NCBI RefSeq assembly: GCF_900112105.1
Contig: NZ_FOKV01000007.1
Coordinates: 143,493 to 207,492, forward strand
Reading direction: 5' to 3'
Length of the DNA: 64,000 bases
Origin: Zunongwangia mangrovi
Lineage (GTDB): Bacteria > Bacteroidota > Bacteroidia > Flavobacteriales > Flavobacteriaceae
In this document: positions 1 through 8,604 of the stretch, piece after piece
Layout: each line of letters starts with the position of its first letter
Position numbering within the stretch: the stretch's first letter is position 1
Notes under the pieces: model-generated
Database searches by the model: none
Seen by the model: only the letters and a program-made list of their open reading frames with translations
Told to the model about the DNA's origin: nothing
Translations under genes and position numbers: made by a program

Positions 1-31
1 ATCACCCATGATTGCTTATAAACAGTACATT

Positions 32-2509
32 ATGAATAAGTCATCCATTGGCATAGTTGCTATACTATCTTTTATTCTTTTTGCTTGCCAGAAAAAGGAG
101 GAAGCTTCAAAATTATCAGATCGTAAACAACTATTTACTGAGAATTGGAAATTCTATAAGAACGATACAATTAAGAGCCTTAATGATGCTTTAAATGCTA
201 ATGCTTGGCAGGCTATAGATTTGCCTCATGACTGGAGTATTTATCAGGAATTTGATAAAAATAGTTTGGCAGGGATAGGCGGAGGAGCGCTTTCTGGTGG
301 TGTAGGCTATTATAAAAAATCATTTAAGATTCCAGCTCAAGACAGCACTCATTTGCATAAGATTCAATTCGACGGAGTGTATCAAAATAGTGAAGTTTGG
401 ATAAATGGCAGTTATTTGGGAAAACGTCCTAATGGGTATATAGGATTTGAATATGATCTTACCCCTTATCTTAATTTCGGATCTAAAGATAATACGATCG
501 TAGTAAAAGCAGATAATAGTGATCAGCCTAATTCCAGGTGGTATTCAGGAAGTGGAATTTATCGAAATGTATGGTTAAAGAAACTCAGTAAAATTCATAT
601 ACCAAATTGGGGAACTTTTATTACAACACCTAATATTTCAGAGGAGAAAGCTCTGGTAAATATTACTGCTGAAATTAAAAATGAGTTTGCTAAAGATAAA
701 GAAATTGAAGTTCAGGTAACTATATTTCAGGGTGACCAGGAAATAGTTAAGTCCGAAACTTCAGCTTTAAGCATAACCGCCAATTCAGCAATTAATTTTA
801 ATAAAGAGCTTAAAATCCTTAATCCCAAGCTATGGTCAATAGATTCTCCTTTGTTGTATAAGGCTCAAATAGATATTATTCAGAATAAAAACCGAATAGA
901 TCGTTTCGAAACCAGCTTTGGTATTCGTGATTTTGAATTCGATCTCGAAAAAGGATTTATACTGAATGGAAAATCTCAAAAAATCCGTGGTGTTTGCATG
1001 CATCATGATCTTGGTCCTTTAGGAGCAGCAATTAATATTAGGGCAATAGAAAGACAATTAGAGATTTTGAAAGAAATGGGTGTAAACGGAATTCGTACAG
1101 CTCATAACCCTCCAGCGCCAGAATTATTGGATCTATGTGATCAAATGGGATTTATTGTAATGGATGAAGCCTTTGATATCTGGACTACTGCCAAAACAAA
1201 GCACGATTATAGCCAATATTGGGACAAATGGCATGAGCAGGATCTTAGTGATCTAATCAAAAGAGATAGAAATCATCCCAGTGTTTTTATGTGGAGTATC
1301 GGGAACGAAATTCAGGAACAATGGAGTAATAAAGGAGCAAAAATTGGTGTAGAATTATCTAATATCGTTAAAGGCTTAGATAGTACTCGTCCGGTAACCG
1401 CAGGGATGAATCCTCCAGTTCATGTTTCAGATAAAGAAGTTACAATTCAATTTGAAGAAACTGCAGATAAACCTAATTCGTTAGCAGGATCTGGTGCTTT
1501 AGATTTGATAGGTTATAATTATGCCCATCAAACCTGGGAAAAACATCAGTTAAACTTTCCAAATACCCCTTTTATTGCTACAGAAACTACTTCTGGCCTA
1601 CAAACCAGAGGTTATTATGAGTTTCCATCGGATACTACAAAGATCTGGCCGGTACGCTGGGATAAGGTTTTTACAGGCGGCAATCCAGATCAAACAATTT
1701 CAGCATTCGATCAGGTTAGAACACCTTGGGGATCATTACACGAAACAAGCTGGAAGATCATTAAAAAGAACGACTTTCTATCTGGATTTTTTATCTGGAC
1801 CGGTTTTGATTATATCGGAGAACCAACACCATATGAATGGCCTTCAAGAAGTTCGTATTTCGGAATTGTAGATTTGGCAGGTTTTCCAAAAGACGTGTAT
1901 TATATGTACAAAAGTGAATGGACAGATGAAGATGTGCTTCACCTTTTACCCCACTGGAATTGGGAACAAGGCCAAACAGTTGATGTTTGGGCATATTATA
2001 ACAATGCAGATGAGGTAGAATTATTTCTTAATGGAGAGTCTAAGGGATCCAAATCTAAAAAAGGTGAGGAGCTTCATGTAATGTGGCGATTTCCATTTCA
2101 ACCAGGAACTTTAAAAGCGGTTTCCAGAAAAAACGGAAGAGTTGTAAAAGAGACTGAAATAAAAACAGCTTCAAAACCTGCTAAAATAGAGTTATCTCCA
2201 GATCGAAAAGAACTTCAAGCAAACGGATTAGACCTTTCATTTGTTATGGTGAATATAACTGATGGCAAAGGAATATTAGCGCCCAGAGCAAATAATCAAA
2301 TTGATTTCGAAATCGAGGGCCCAGGAAAAATTGTTGGTGTTGCCAGTGGTGATCCAACTAATCATGAATCTTTCAAGGGTAAATCACATCGTGCACTTAA
2401 TGGAAAATGTTTGGTAATTGTTCAATCCACAAAACAGGCTGGAGAAATTAAAATTTCCGCTCGTTCAGCAGGATTAGAAAGTAAAAGCACAGTATTAACA
2501 TCCAATTAG
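32..2509 (+). CDS. GH2 beta-galactosidase-like lipoprotein
   Basis: Glycoside hydrolase family 2 enzyme, probably a beta-galactosidase that removes galactose from xyloglucan side chains. I start at the second Met (position 32) because it directly precedes a hydrophobic stretch ending in FACQ, a lipobox, so the mature protein is probably lipid-anchored. An ATG at position 8 would add eight residues ahead of the signal peptide. Domains in order: GH2 sugar-binding jelly roll (about 30-190), immunoglobulin-like domain (190-300), TIM barrel (300-590), then C-terminal DUF4982-like and Big-like domains. Acid/base Glu426 lies in WSIGNE and the likely nucleophile Glu518 in IATETT. RTAHNP is the family signature. 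It is the first visible gene of an operon that may begin to the left of the window. The substrate is inferred from its neighbours. Confidence 0.88.
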   Translation: MNKSSIGIVAILSFILFACQKKEEASKLSDRKQLFTENWKFYKNDTIKSLNDALNANAWQAIDLPHDWSIYQEFDKNSLAGIGGGALSGGVGYYKKSFKIPAQDSTHLHKIQFDGVYQNSEVWINGSYLGKRPNGYIGFEYDLTPYLNFGSKDNTIVVKADNSDQPNSRWYSGSGIYRNVWLKKLSKIHIPNWGTFITTPNISEEKALVNITAEIKNEFAKDKEIEVQVTIFQGDQEIVKSETSALSITANSAINFNKELKILNPKLWSIDSPLLYKAQIDIIQNKNRIDRFETSFGIRDFEFDLEKGFILNGKSQKIRGVCMHHDLGPLGAAINIRAIERQLEILKEMGVNGIRTAHNPPAPELLDLCDQMGFIVMDEAFDIWTTAKTKHDYSQYWDKWHEQDLSDLIKRDRNHPSVFMWSIGNEIQEQWSNKGAKIGVELSNIVKGLDSTRPVTAGMNPPVHVSDKEVTIQFEETADKPNSLAGSGALDLIGYNYAHQTWEKHQLNFPNTPFIATETTSGLQTRGYYEFPSDTTKIWPVRWDKVFTGGNPDQTISAFDQVRTPWGSLHETSWKIIKKNDFLSGFFIWTGFDYIGEPTPYEWPSRSSYFGIVDLAGFPKDVYYMYKSEWTDEDVLHLLPHWNWEQGQTVDVWAYYNNADEVELFLNGESKGSKSKKGEELHVMWRFPFQPGTLKAVSRKNGRVVKETEIKTASKPAKIELSPDRKELQANGLDLSFVMVNITDGKGILAPRANNQIDFEIEGPGKIVGVASGDPTNHESFKGKSHRALNGKCLVIVQSTKQAGEIKISARSAGLESKSTVLTSN

Positions 2510-2524
2510 AATAGCAACGATAAA

Positions 2525-4087
2525 ATGAGAAAGCTAGAATTCATATTTACGATAGTTTTTGGATGTTTTGCCATAACATTTCAAGCTCAAAATCGAAAGA
2601 TCAATATCGATTATGACAAAGAATTGGGTGAACTCAATACCATGTTTAAAGAATGTATTGGTGCTGGCAGAGCTAACGAAGGACTTCGTGCAGATTGGCA
2701 ACAACAATTAGCCGAAATAAAAAAAGATTGTGATTTCAAATACATAAGAATGCATGGTTTGTTGACAGACGATATGGGGGTGTACAGATTAGATGATGAA
2801 GGAAATCCACAATACAATTATCAGTATATCGATGCTCTATACGATTACATTTTAGAAATTGGGATGAAACCCTTCGTGGAGATTAGCTTTATGCCAAATT
2901 ATTTAGCCAGTGGTGATGAGACGATCTTTTGGTGGAAGGGAAATATAACACCTCCTAATGATTATGATAAATGGAAAGATCTGGTAGAGAATCTTTTAAG
3001 ACATTGGACCGATCGCTATGGAGAAGAAGAGCTGAAAACCTGGTATTTCGAAGTATGGAACGAACCTAACTTAGATGGATTCTGGGCAGGAACACAAGAG
3101 GAATATTTCAAATTATATAAGTATACAGCAGAGGCAGTTAAAAATGTTAGTAAAGATTATAGGATTGGAGGTCCGGCGACAGCGGGAAATGCCTGGGTAG
3201 ATGAGACTATTGAATTTACTGATAAAAATGAGGTGCCTATCGATTATATTTCAACTCATTCTTATGGTGTAAAACAGGGGTATTTAGATGAATTTGGCAC
3301 TTCTGGTACTATTCTGAATGAAGATGAGTGGAGTGTTAGTGGAGATGTAATTGATGTACGTAAAAAGATGGATAGTCTTTCTAAAGAAAATTTAGAATTA
3401 CATTACACCGAATGGAGTTCTTCTTATACTCCTGCAGATCCTATTCACGATAGTTATCATCAGGCAGCTTATATTCTTCAAAAGCTAAAGCAAATTGGTG
3501 ATGCGGCAAATTCAATGTCCTATTGGGTTTTTACTGATATTTTTGAAGAAGCCGGTCCAAGATTCGAACCGTTTCATGGTGGTTTCGGGCTTATGAATAC
3601 TCAAGGAATCAAGAAATCAGCTTATTACGCCTATGAATTTCTGAACAAATTAGGTGAAACCGAATTAATTAATAACGACCAGCAGTCTTATGTAGCCAAA
3701 GACGAAAATGGAGATTTTCAAGTACTATTTTGGGATTTCACTTATACGCTTCCAAAAGATTCAGAATTAAACCAAACCTATTATTCGCAACGCCTACCAG
3801 CTAAAGAAAAAGGAGAAATTATTCTAGACCTGAAGCATATTCCGAAAGGAAACTATGAAGTGACTAAATATCAGGTCGGCTTTCAAAAAAATGATCCTTA
3901 CACAAGATATTTAGAGATGGGAGCTCCAAAGCAGTTATCTAAAGATCAGGTAAAACAACTAAAATCTTTAAGTAGTGGAGAACCAGAAAATACTCAGACT
4001 ATATTAATTGACAAAACAGAAGCGCATTCGATGAAAATTTCCATTCGTGAGAATGACGTTTTTCTTCTTGAATTCAAAAAACTTTAA
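2525..4087 (+). CDS. GH39 glycosidase (beta-xylosidase-like)
   Basis: Secreted family 39 glycosidase of 520 residues. The N-terminus is a Sec signal peptide ending near FQAQ (about residue 22). The catalytic (beta/alpha)8 barrel shows acid/base Glu180 in VWNEPN and nucleophile Glu296 in HYTEWS, both with classic GH39 spacing. A beta-sandwich accessory domain follows after about residue 370. Most characterised relatives are beta-xylosidases, and some Bacteroidota members have other specificities. In a xyloglucan context it could take off xylose, or arabinose attached to it. It lies 15 bases after the GH2 gene and 18 bases before the GH31 gene, so co-transcription is very likely. Family assignment is strong, substrate is not. 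Confidence 0.87.
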   Translation: MRKLEFIFTIVFGCFAITFQAQNRKINIDYDKELGELNTMFKECIGAGRANEGLRADWQQQLAEIKKDCDFKYIRMHGLLTDDMGVYRLDDEGNPQYNYQYIDALYDYILEIGMKPFVEISFMPNYLASGDETIFWWKGNITPPNDYDKWKDLVENLLRHWTDRYGEEELKTWYFEVWNEPNLDGFWAGTQEEYFKLYKYTAEAVKNVSKDYRIGGPATAGNAWVDETIEFTDKNEVPIDYISTHSYGVKQGYLDEFGTSGTILNEDEWSVSGDVIDVRKKMDSLSKENLELHYTEWSSSYTPADPIHDSYHQAAYILQKLKQIGDAANSMSYWVFTDIFEEAGPRFEPFHGGFGLMNTQGIKKSAYYAYEFLNKLGETELINNDQQSYVAKDENGDFQVLFWDFTYTLPKDSELNQTYYSQRLPAKEKGEIILDLKHIPKGNYEVTKYQVGFQKNDPYTRYLEMGAPKQLSKDQVKQLKSLSSGEPENTQTILIDKTEAHSMKISIRENDVFLLEFKKL

Positions 4088-4105
4088 ACACAGATGACCA
4101 GCTAT

Positions 4106-6505
4106 ATGAAAAAACTAAAAATAATTCAGCTTGTTTTCGCTATTCTGGGCTTAGGTAGCTTTTGGACTATAAGCGCACAAATTCAAAATAGCCAAACGCT
4201 AAATGAGCCGATCGATATTAGCAAGGATTTCGAAAATTATGAAAATACGTTTTACTTTGCCGATGAGCTTGTTTCATTCGATCCTGAAACAGGTAAGGGA
4301 ACACTTAAATATAAACGTTACGAGTACCAGACCAGGCAGGCATTTAACAATATGCTGATGAAGCCAGATAACGTACCTGCTAATGAATTTCCTGCTACAG
4401 AATATGCTGAATCTCCTGAGCTTCCTTTTCAAATTCAGTTTGTTTCAGATAGAACAATACGATTAAAAATGACATCGGGTCCGCAGTTCAATCAGCCTAA
4501 GGAATCCTTAATGCTGGTTGAAGGTACAGCTCCTAATCATCCAGAGTTATGGGATTATACCACAATTGAAGGCGGACATCAATTCAGTAGTGATCATGGA
4601 AGGGTAGAGATCATTTCTAATCCATGGCATGTCAATATTTATGACGAGAATGGTAAACTGTTAACAAGCACTTTACATAACTCAGATGTTCAAAATACTT
4701 ATACGCCTGTACTTCCATTTTCATACGTAAGGCGAAATAGTGACTATTCCCGCAGTTTTAGTCCGGTGTTTAGTTTACAACCTGGAGAAAAGATTTTTGG
4801 TTGTGGAGAATCCTTTACTCAATTTAATAAAAGAGGGCAAAAAGTAGTCTTGTATACAGACGATGCCAACGGTGTTCAAAATGAAACGATGTATAAGCCT
4901 ATACCTTTTTATATGAGTAACCGTGGTTACGGTGTATTTATGCACACCTCTTCACCAATTACCGTAGATTTTGGAAAGTATTTTAATGCTGCAAACAAGA
5001 TGATGCTCGGCGATGATGTTGCAGATCTATTTTTCTTTTTGGGAGATCCCAAAGATATTTTGGATGAATACACCAATTTAACCGGAAAAGCAGCAATGCC
5101 ACCACTTTGGTCATTCGGATTTTGGATGAGTAGAATTACTTATTTTTCTGAAAAAGAGGGTCGCGAAATTGCAAAGAATCTAAGAGATTATAAGATACCT
5201 AGTGATGTTATCCATTTTGATACCGGCTGGTTTGAAGTCGACTGGAGAAACAATTATGAATTTGCAAAAGAACGTTTTGATGATCCTGTAGGAATGATGG
5301 CAGATATGAAGGAAGATGGCTTTCATGTTAGCCTTTGGCAATTGCCTTATTTCACACCAAAAAACACGCTTTTTAATGAGATCGTTGATAATGAATATGC
5401 GGTAAAAGATCGCAAGGGAAATATTCCTTTTGAAGATGCCGTCCTCGATTTTTCGAATCCTGAAACTGTAGAATGGTATCAGGGGAAACTGAAACATTTA
5501 TTAGACCATGGAGTAGGCGTTTTTAAAGTAGATTTTGGTGAAGCAGCACCTTATAACGGAATTTATCATTCTGGAAGAACAGGTTTCTATGAGCATAATC
5601 TATTCCCGCTACGTTACAATAAAGCGGTTGCTGAAATTACACAAAAAGAAAAAGGATACACTTTAATTTGGGCAAGAAGTACCTGGGCGGGTAGCCAACG
5701 TTATCCTTTGCATTGGGGAGGCGATGCTGCAACTACCAATACAGCTATGTCTGCTACACTTCGCGGCGGATTATCTTTAGGGCTTAGTGGTTTTAGTTTT
5801 TGGAGTCATGATGTTGGAGGTTTCGTAACCAAATCTCCAGAAAATATTTATAGAAGATGGACTCCGTTCGGAATGCTTTCCTCACACGTAAGAAGCCATG
5901 GGGAACCACCAACAGAACCTTGGGAATACAGCAAAGAATTCTTGAAAGACTTTAGAAAAGCTGATAATATGAGGTATGAGTTGATGCCTTATATCTATGC
6001 ACAGGCCAAGGAAAGTTCAGAAAAAGGATTACCAATGATGCGTGCCTTATTCGTAGAATTTCCTGATGATAAAGGATCCTGGCTAATCGATGATGAATAT
6101 CTCTTTGGTGAAAATATGCTTGTCGCCCCATTGTTTGAGGAACAAAACGCACGCGAAGTTTATTTACCTGAAGGAACCTGGATAGACTATCAAACGCATA
6201 AAGTATACGGAAAAGGTTGGCATACCATCGAGGCAGGAGAAATTCCTATTATCGCCTTAGTTAAGAATGGTACCCTTATACCGCATATTAAACTAGCGCA
6301 GTCTACTCGGGATATGGATTGGACAAAATTGGAACTTCAGGTTTTTGCAGACTCAAATACAAATACCGCAAGTGGTAAGGTTTACCTTCCCGACGGTGAA
6401 AAAATTGAAAATATTTCAGTCAAAAAAGAAGGAAAAGAATTTCAGCTAAACGGCAATCCACTAAGCGGAAAAACGAGTTTTAAAATTGAAACTGCCTTAA
6501 AATAA
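4106..6505 (+). CDS. GH31 alpha-xylosidase
   Basis: Family 31 glycosidase that most likely removes terminal alpha-xylose from xyloglucan oligosaccharides. Taking the Met at 4106 (MKKLKII) gives a signal peptide ending at ISAQ; the ATG at 4094 adds four residues. An N-terminal GH31 beta-sandwich precedes the barrel. The nucleophile Asp476 is in KVDFGE, the sequence context typical of YicI-type alpha-xylosidases rather than alpha-glucosidases. The acid/base Asp540 is in HWGGDA, preceded by WARSTWAGSQ. Proximal and distal beta domains end the protein. About 800 residues is normal for this subgroup, and I see no PA14 insert of the kind reported in some Bacteroides xyloglucan enzymes. Gaps to both neighbours are short on the 5' side and 82 bases with a hairpin on the 3' side. 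Confidence 0.92.
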   Translation: MKKLKIIQLVFAILGLGSFWTISAQIQNSQTLNEPIDISKDFENYENTFYFADELVSFDPETGKGTLKYKRYEYQTRQAFNNMLMKPDNVPANEFPATEYAESPELPFQIQFVSDRTIRLKMTSGPQFNQPKESLMLVEGTAPNHPELWDYTTIEGGHQFSSDHGRVEIISNPWHVNIYDENGKLLTSTLHNSDVQNTYTPVLPFSYVRRNSDYSRSFSPVFSLQPGEKIFGCGESFTQFNKRGQKVVLYTDDANGVQNETMYKPIPFYMSNRGYGVFMHTSSPITVDFGKYFNAANKMMLGDDVADLFFFLGDPKDILDEYTNLTGKAAMPPLWSFGFWMSRITYFSEKEGREIAKNLRDYKIPSDVIHFDTGWFEVDWRNNYEFAKERFDDPVGMMADMKEDGFHVSLWQLPYFTPKNTLFNEIVDNEYAVKDRKGNIPFEDAVLDFSNPETVEWYQGKLKHLLDHGVGVFKVDFGEAAPYNGIYHSGRTGFYEHNLFPLRYNKAVAEITQKEKGYTLIWARSTWAGSQRYPLHWGGDAATTNTAMSATLRGGLSLGLSGFSFWSHDVGGFVTKSPENIYRRWTPFGMLSSHVRSHGEPPTEPWEYSKEFLKDFRKADNMRYELMPYIYAQAKESSEKGLPMMRALFVEFPDDKGSWLIDDEYLFGENMLVAPLFEEQNAREVYLPEGTWIDYQTHKVYGKGWHTIEAGEIPIIALVKNGTLIPHIKLAQSTRDMDWTKLELQVFADSNTNTASGKVYLPDGEKIENISVKKEGKEFQLNGNPLSGKTSFKIETALK

Positions 6506-6530
6506 ATTTGAACTCCAAATTATAGAATTT

Positions 6531-6554
6531 CGGGATTCTTTATTTGGAATCCCG
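6531..6554 (+). other. Perfect intercistronic hairpin
   Basis: The arms CGGGATTC and GAATCCCG pair perfectly over eight bases around an eight-base loop in the 82-base gap between the GH31 and GH97 genes. No T-tract follows, so it is not a standard terminator. It may be an mRNA-stabilising or processing element that sets different levels for the upstream and downstream genes. Confidence 0.55.
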
Positions 6555-6587
6555 CATCACTTCGAATTATAAATCAACTTTAAAAAT

Positions 6588-8594
6588 ATGTATAAGAAAA
6601 TACCCCTTTTAGTAGCTGTGCAACTGCTAATTTTCAGTTGTTCTTCTGAAAAAGAGTCTGAGTCCTATACTTTAAGTTCTCCTGAAGGAAAAAATAGTAT
6701 TGAATTTGATATTAACGGAGGTTCCCCACAATATTCCGTAAATCATGGAGATACCAAAGTGATTTTACCATCAAGCATGGGGTTTGTCTTTAAAAATAAG
6801 GATACTCTTCAAAACGGCTTGGAAGTAATTAATATTGAAGAATCATCTGAAGACTCCACCTGGGAGCAGGTTTGGGGAGAAAAAAAAGAGATCAGAAATA
6901 ACTATAATCAGCTTACAGTTCATTTAAAAGAAAAAACCAATAAAGAGCGAAAGTTAGATATCCAATTTAGAGCCTATGATGATGGAATCGCATTTAGATA
7001 TGTTTTTCCAGAACAGGGAATTAAAGATAGTATTTTCATTATGGACGAGCTAACCACTTTTAATCTGGCAAAAGATGGTAAAGCCTGGTGGATTCCAGCT
7101 TATGATGAACAACGTTATGAAAACCTTTTTACTGCTTCCCCTGTTAGCACATTGGATACCGTGCATACTCCGTTAACTATTGAAAGTAATGATGGATTAG
7201 CGATAAGTTTTCATGAAGCTAATTTAGTAGATTTTGCCAGTACTACTTTGGCTCATACCAATGGCACGACTTTAAAAACAGATTTAGTGCCTTGGGCAGA
7301 TGGTGTAAAAGTTAGAACTGTTGATACTTTTACTACACCTTGGCGAACATTACAAATAGCAGATAAACCTACAGATTTAATCACCTCATATCTAATTTTA
7401 AATTTAAATGAACCTAATAAGCTTGAAGATACCAGCTGGATCAAGACGTTTAAATATTTAGGTATTTGGTGGGGAATGCACATAGGAAAATATACTTTTT
7501 GGGAAGGTGATAAACAAGGAGCAACTACAAAAAATGCTCGGAAATATATCGATTATGCCAATGATTTGGGTATAGATTATTTATTGATCGAAGGCTGGAA
7601 CAAAGGATGGACACCTGCATGGTACGAGAACGCTATGCACCAGTTCAGCTTTACTGAAGAAGCAGATAATTTTAGCCTGAAAGAAGTTACAGATTATGCT
7701 GCAGAAAACGATGTTGAAATCGTAGGATATCACGAAACGGGTTCCAATCTTCATAATTATTTGAAACAAATTGATTCGGCTTTTGCACTTTACAAAAAGA
7801 GAGGAATCACTACTGTGAAAATTGGGCAGGTAGGTTCTAAATTAAATATGAAGGAATGGCATCATGGTCAATTTGGTGTAAATTATTACAGGTATGTTGT
7901 TAAAAAAGCAGCAGAATATGGATTAGAAATCTATTTCCACGAGCCTATTAAAGATACTGGTGAGCGTAGAACTTATCCCAATATGATGGCAAGGGAAGGA
8001 GCAAGAGGTCAGGAATATAATGCTTGGAGTGAAGGAAATCCTCCAGATTATACCGCAACCTTACCTTTTACAAGATTACTGGCTGGCCCAATGGATTTCA
8101 CTCCGGCTGTTTTTGATGTAGAGGTAAAAGAAGGATATCCCGGTAAACGAGTTCATACTACCACTGCAAAGCAACTTGCTCTAATGGTTGTATTGTATTC
8201 TCCTTTACAAATGTTAGCAGACCTACCAGAAAATTATGTGGATAAACCAGCTTTTCAATTTCTGAAGGATGTTCCTACAGATTGGGAAGATACTAAGGTG
8301 CTAAATGGAGAAATAGGGAAATATATTACGACGGTAAGAAAAGATATTGAAAGTGAAGACTGGTACCTGGGGGCTATTACTAACGAAAAAGCTAGAGATA
8401 TCAATATTCAATTAGACTTTTTGGATGATGGAGCTACATATGAAGCTCAAATTTACGCAGATGCTCCGGGAACCGGTCATGAAAATAATCCAACAGCCGT
8501 AGATATTTCTAAAAAAGAAGTTACCGCTACAGATTCACTTAGTCTTTTGCTAGGAGAAAGTGGAGGCGCTGCTATACGTTTCAAGAAATTATAA
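6588..8594 (+). CDS. GH97 lipoprotein, inverting (SusB-like) type
   Basis: Family 97 glycosidase of 668 residues with a lipoprotein signal ending in IFSC (Cys18). The N-terminal GH97 beta-sandwich (about 30-280) is followed by the TIM barrel (about 285-560) and a C-terminal domain. At the place where retaining GH97 alpha-galactosidases carry an Asp nucleophile in KVDF, this protein reads VKIGQVG (Gly413), so it belongs with the inverting, SusB-type alpha-glucosidases. Glu470 in REGARGQE is the conserved barrel carboxylate. FTRLLAGPMDFTP is a family signature. Compare the second GH97 at 40372, which does have the Asp. An alpha-glucosidase is unexpected in a xyloglucan operon, so the true substrate could be another alpha-linked sugar. 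Confidence 0.87.
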   Translation: MYKKIPLLVAVQLLIFSCSSEKESESYTLSSPEGKNSIEFDINGGSPQYSVNHGDTKVILPSSMGFVFKNKDTLQNGLEVINIEESSEDSTWEQVWGEKKEIRNNYNQLTVHLKEKTNKERKLDIQFRAYDDGIAFRYVFPEQGIKDSIFIMDELTTFNLAKDGKAWWIPAYDEQRYENLFTASPVSTLDTVHTPLTIESNDGLAISFHEANLVDFASTTLAHTNGTTLKTDLVPWADGVKVRTVDTFTTPWRTLQIADKPTDLITSYLILNLNEPNKLEDTSWIKTFKYLGIWWGMHIGKYTFWEGDKQGATTKNARKYIDYANDLGIDYLLIEGWNKGWTPAWYENAMHQFSFTEEADNFSLKEVTDYAAENDVEIVGYHETGSNLHNYLKQIDSAFALYKKRGITTVKIGQVGSKLNMKEWHHGQFGVNYYRYVVKKAAEYGLEIYFHEPIKDTGERRTYPNMMAREGARGQEYNAWSEGNPPDYTATLPFTRLLAGPMDFTPAVFDVEVKEGYPGKRVHTTTAKQLALMVVLYSPLQMLADLPENYVDKPAFQFLKDVPTDWEDTKVLNGEIGKYITTVRKDIESEDWYLGAITNEKARDINIQLDFLDDGATYEAQIYADAPGTGHENNPTAVDISKKEVTATDSLSLLLGESGGAAIRFKKL

Positions 8595-8604
8595 ATATGA
8601 ATGT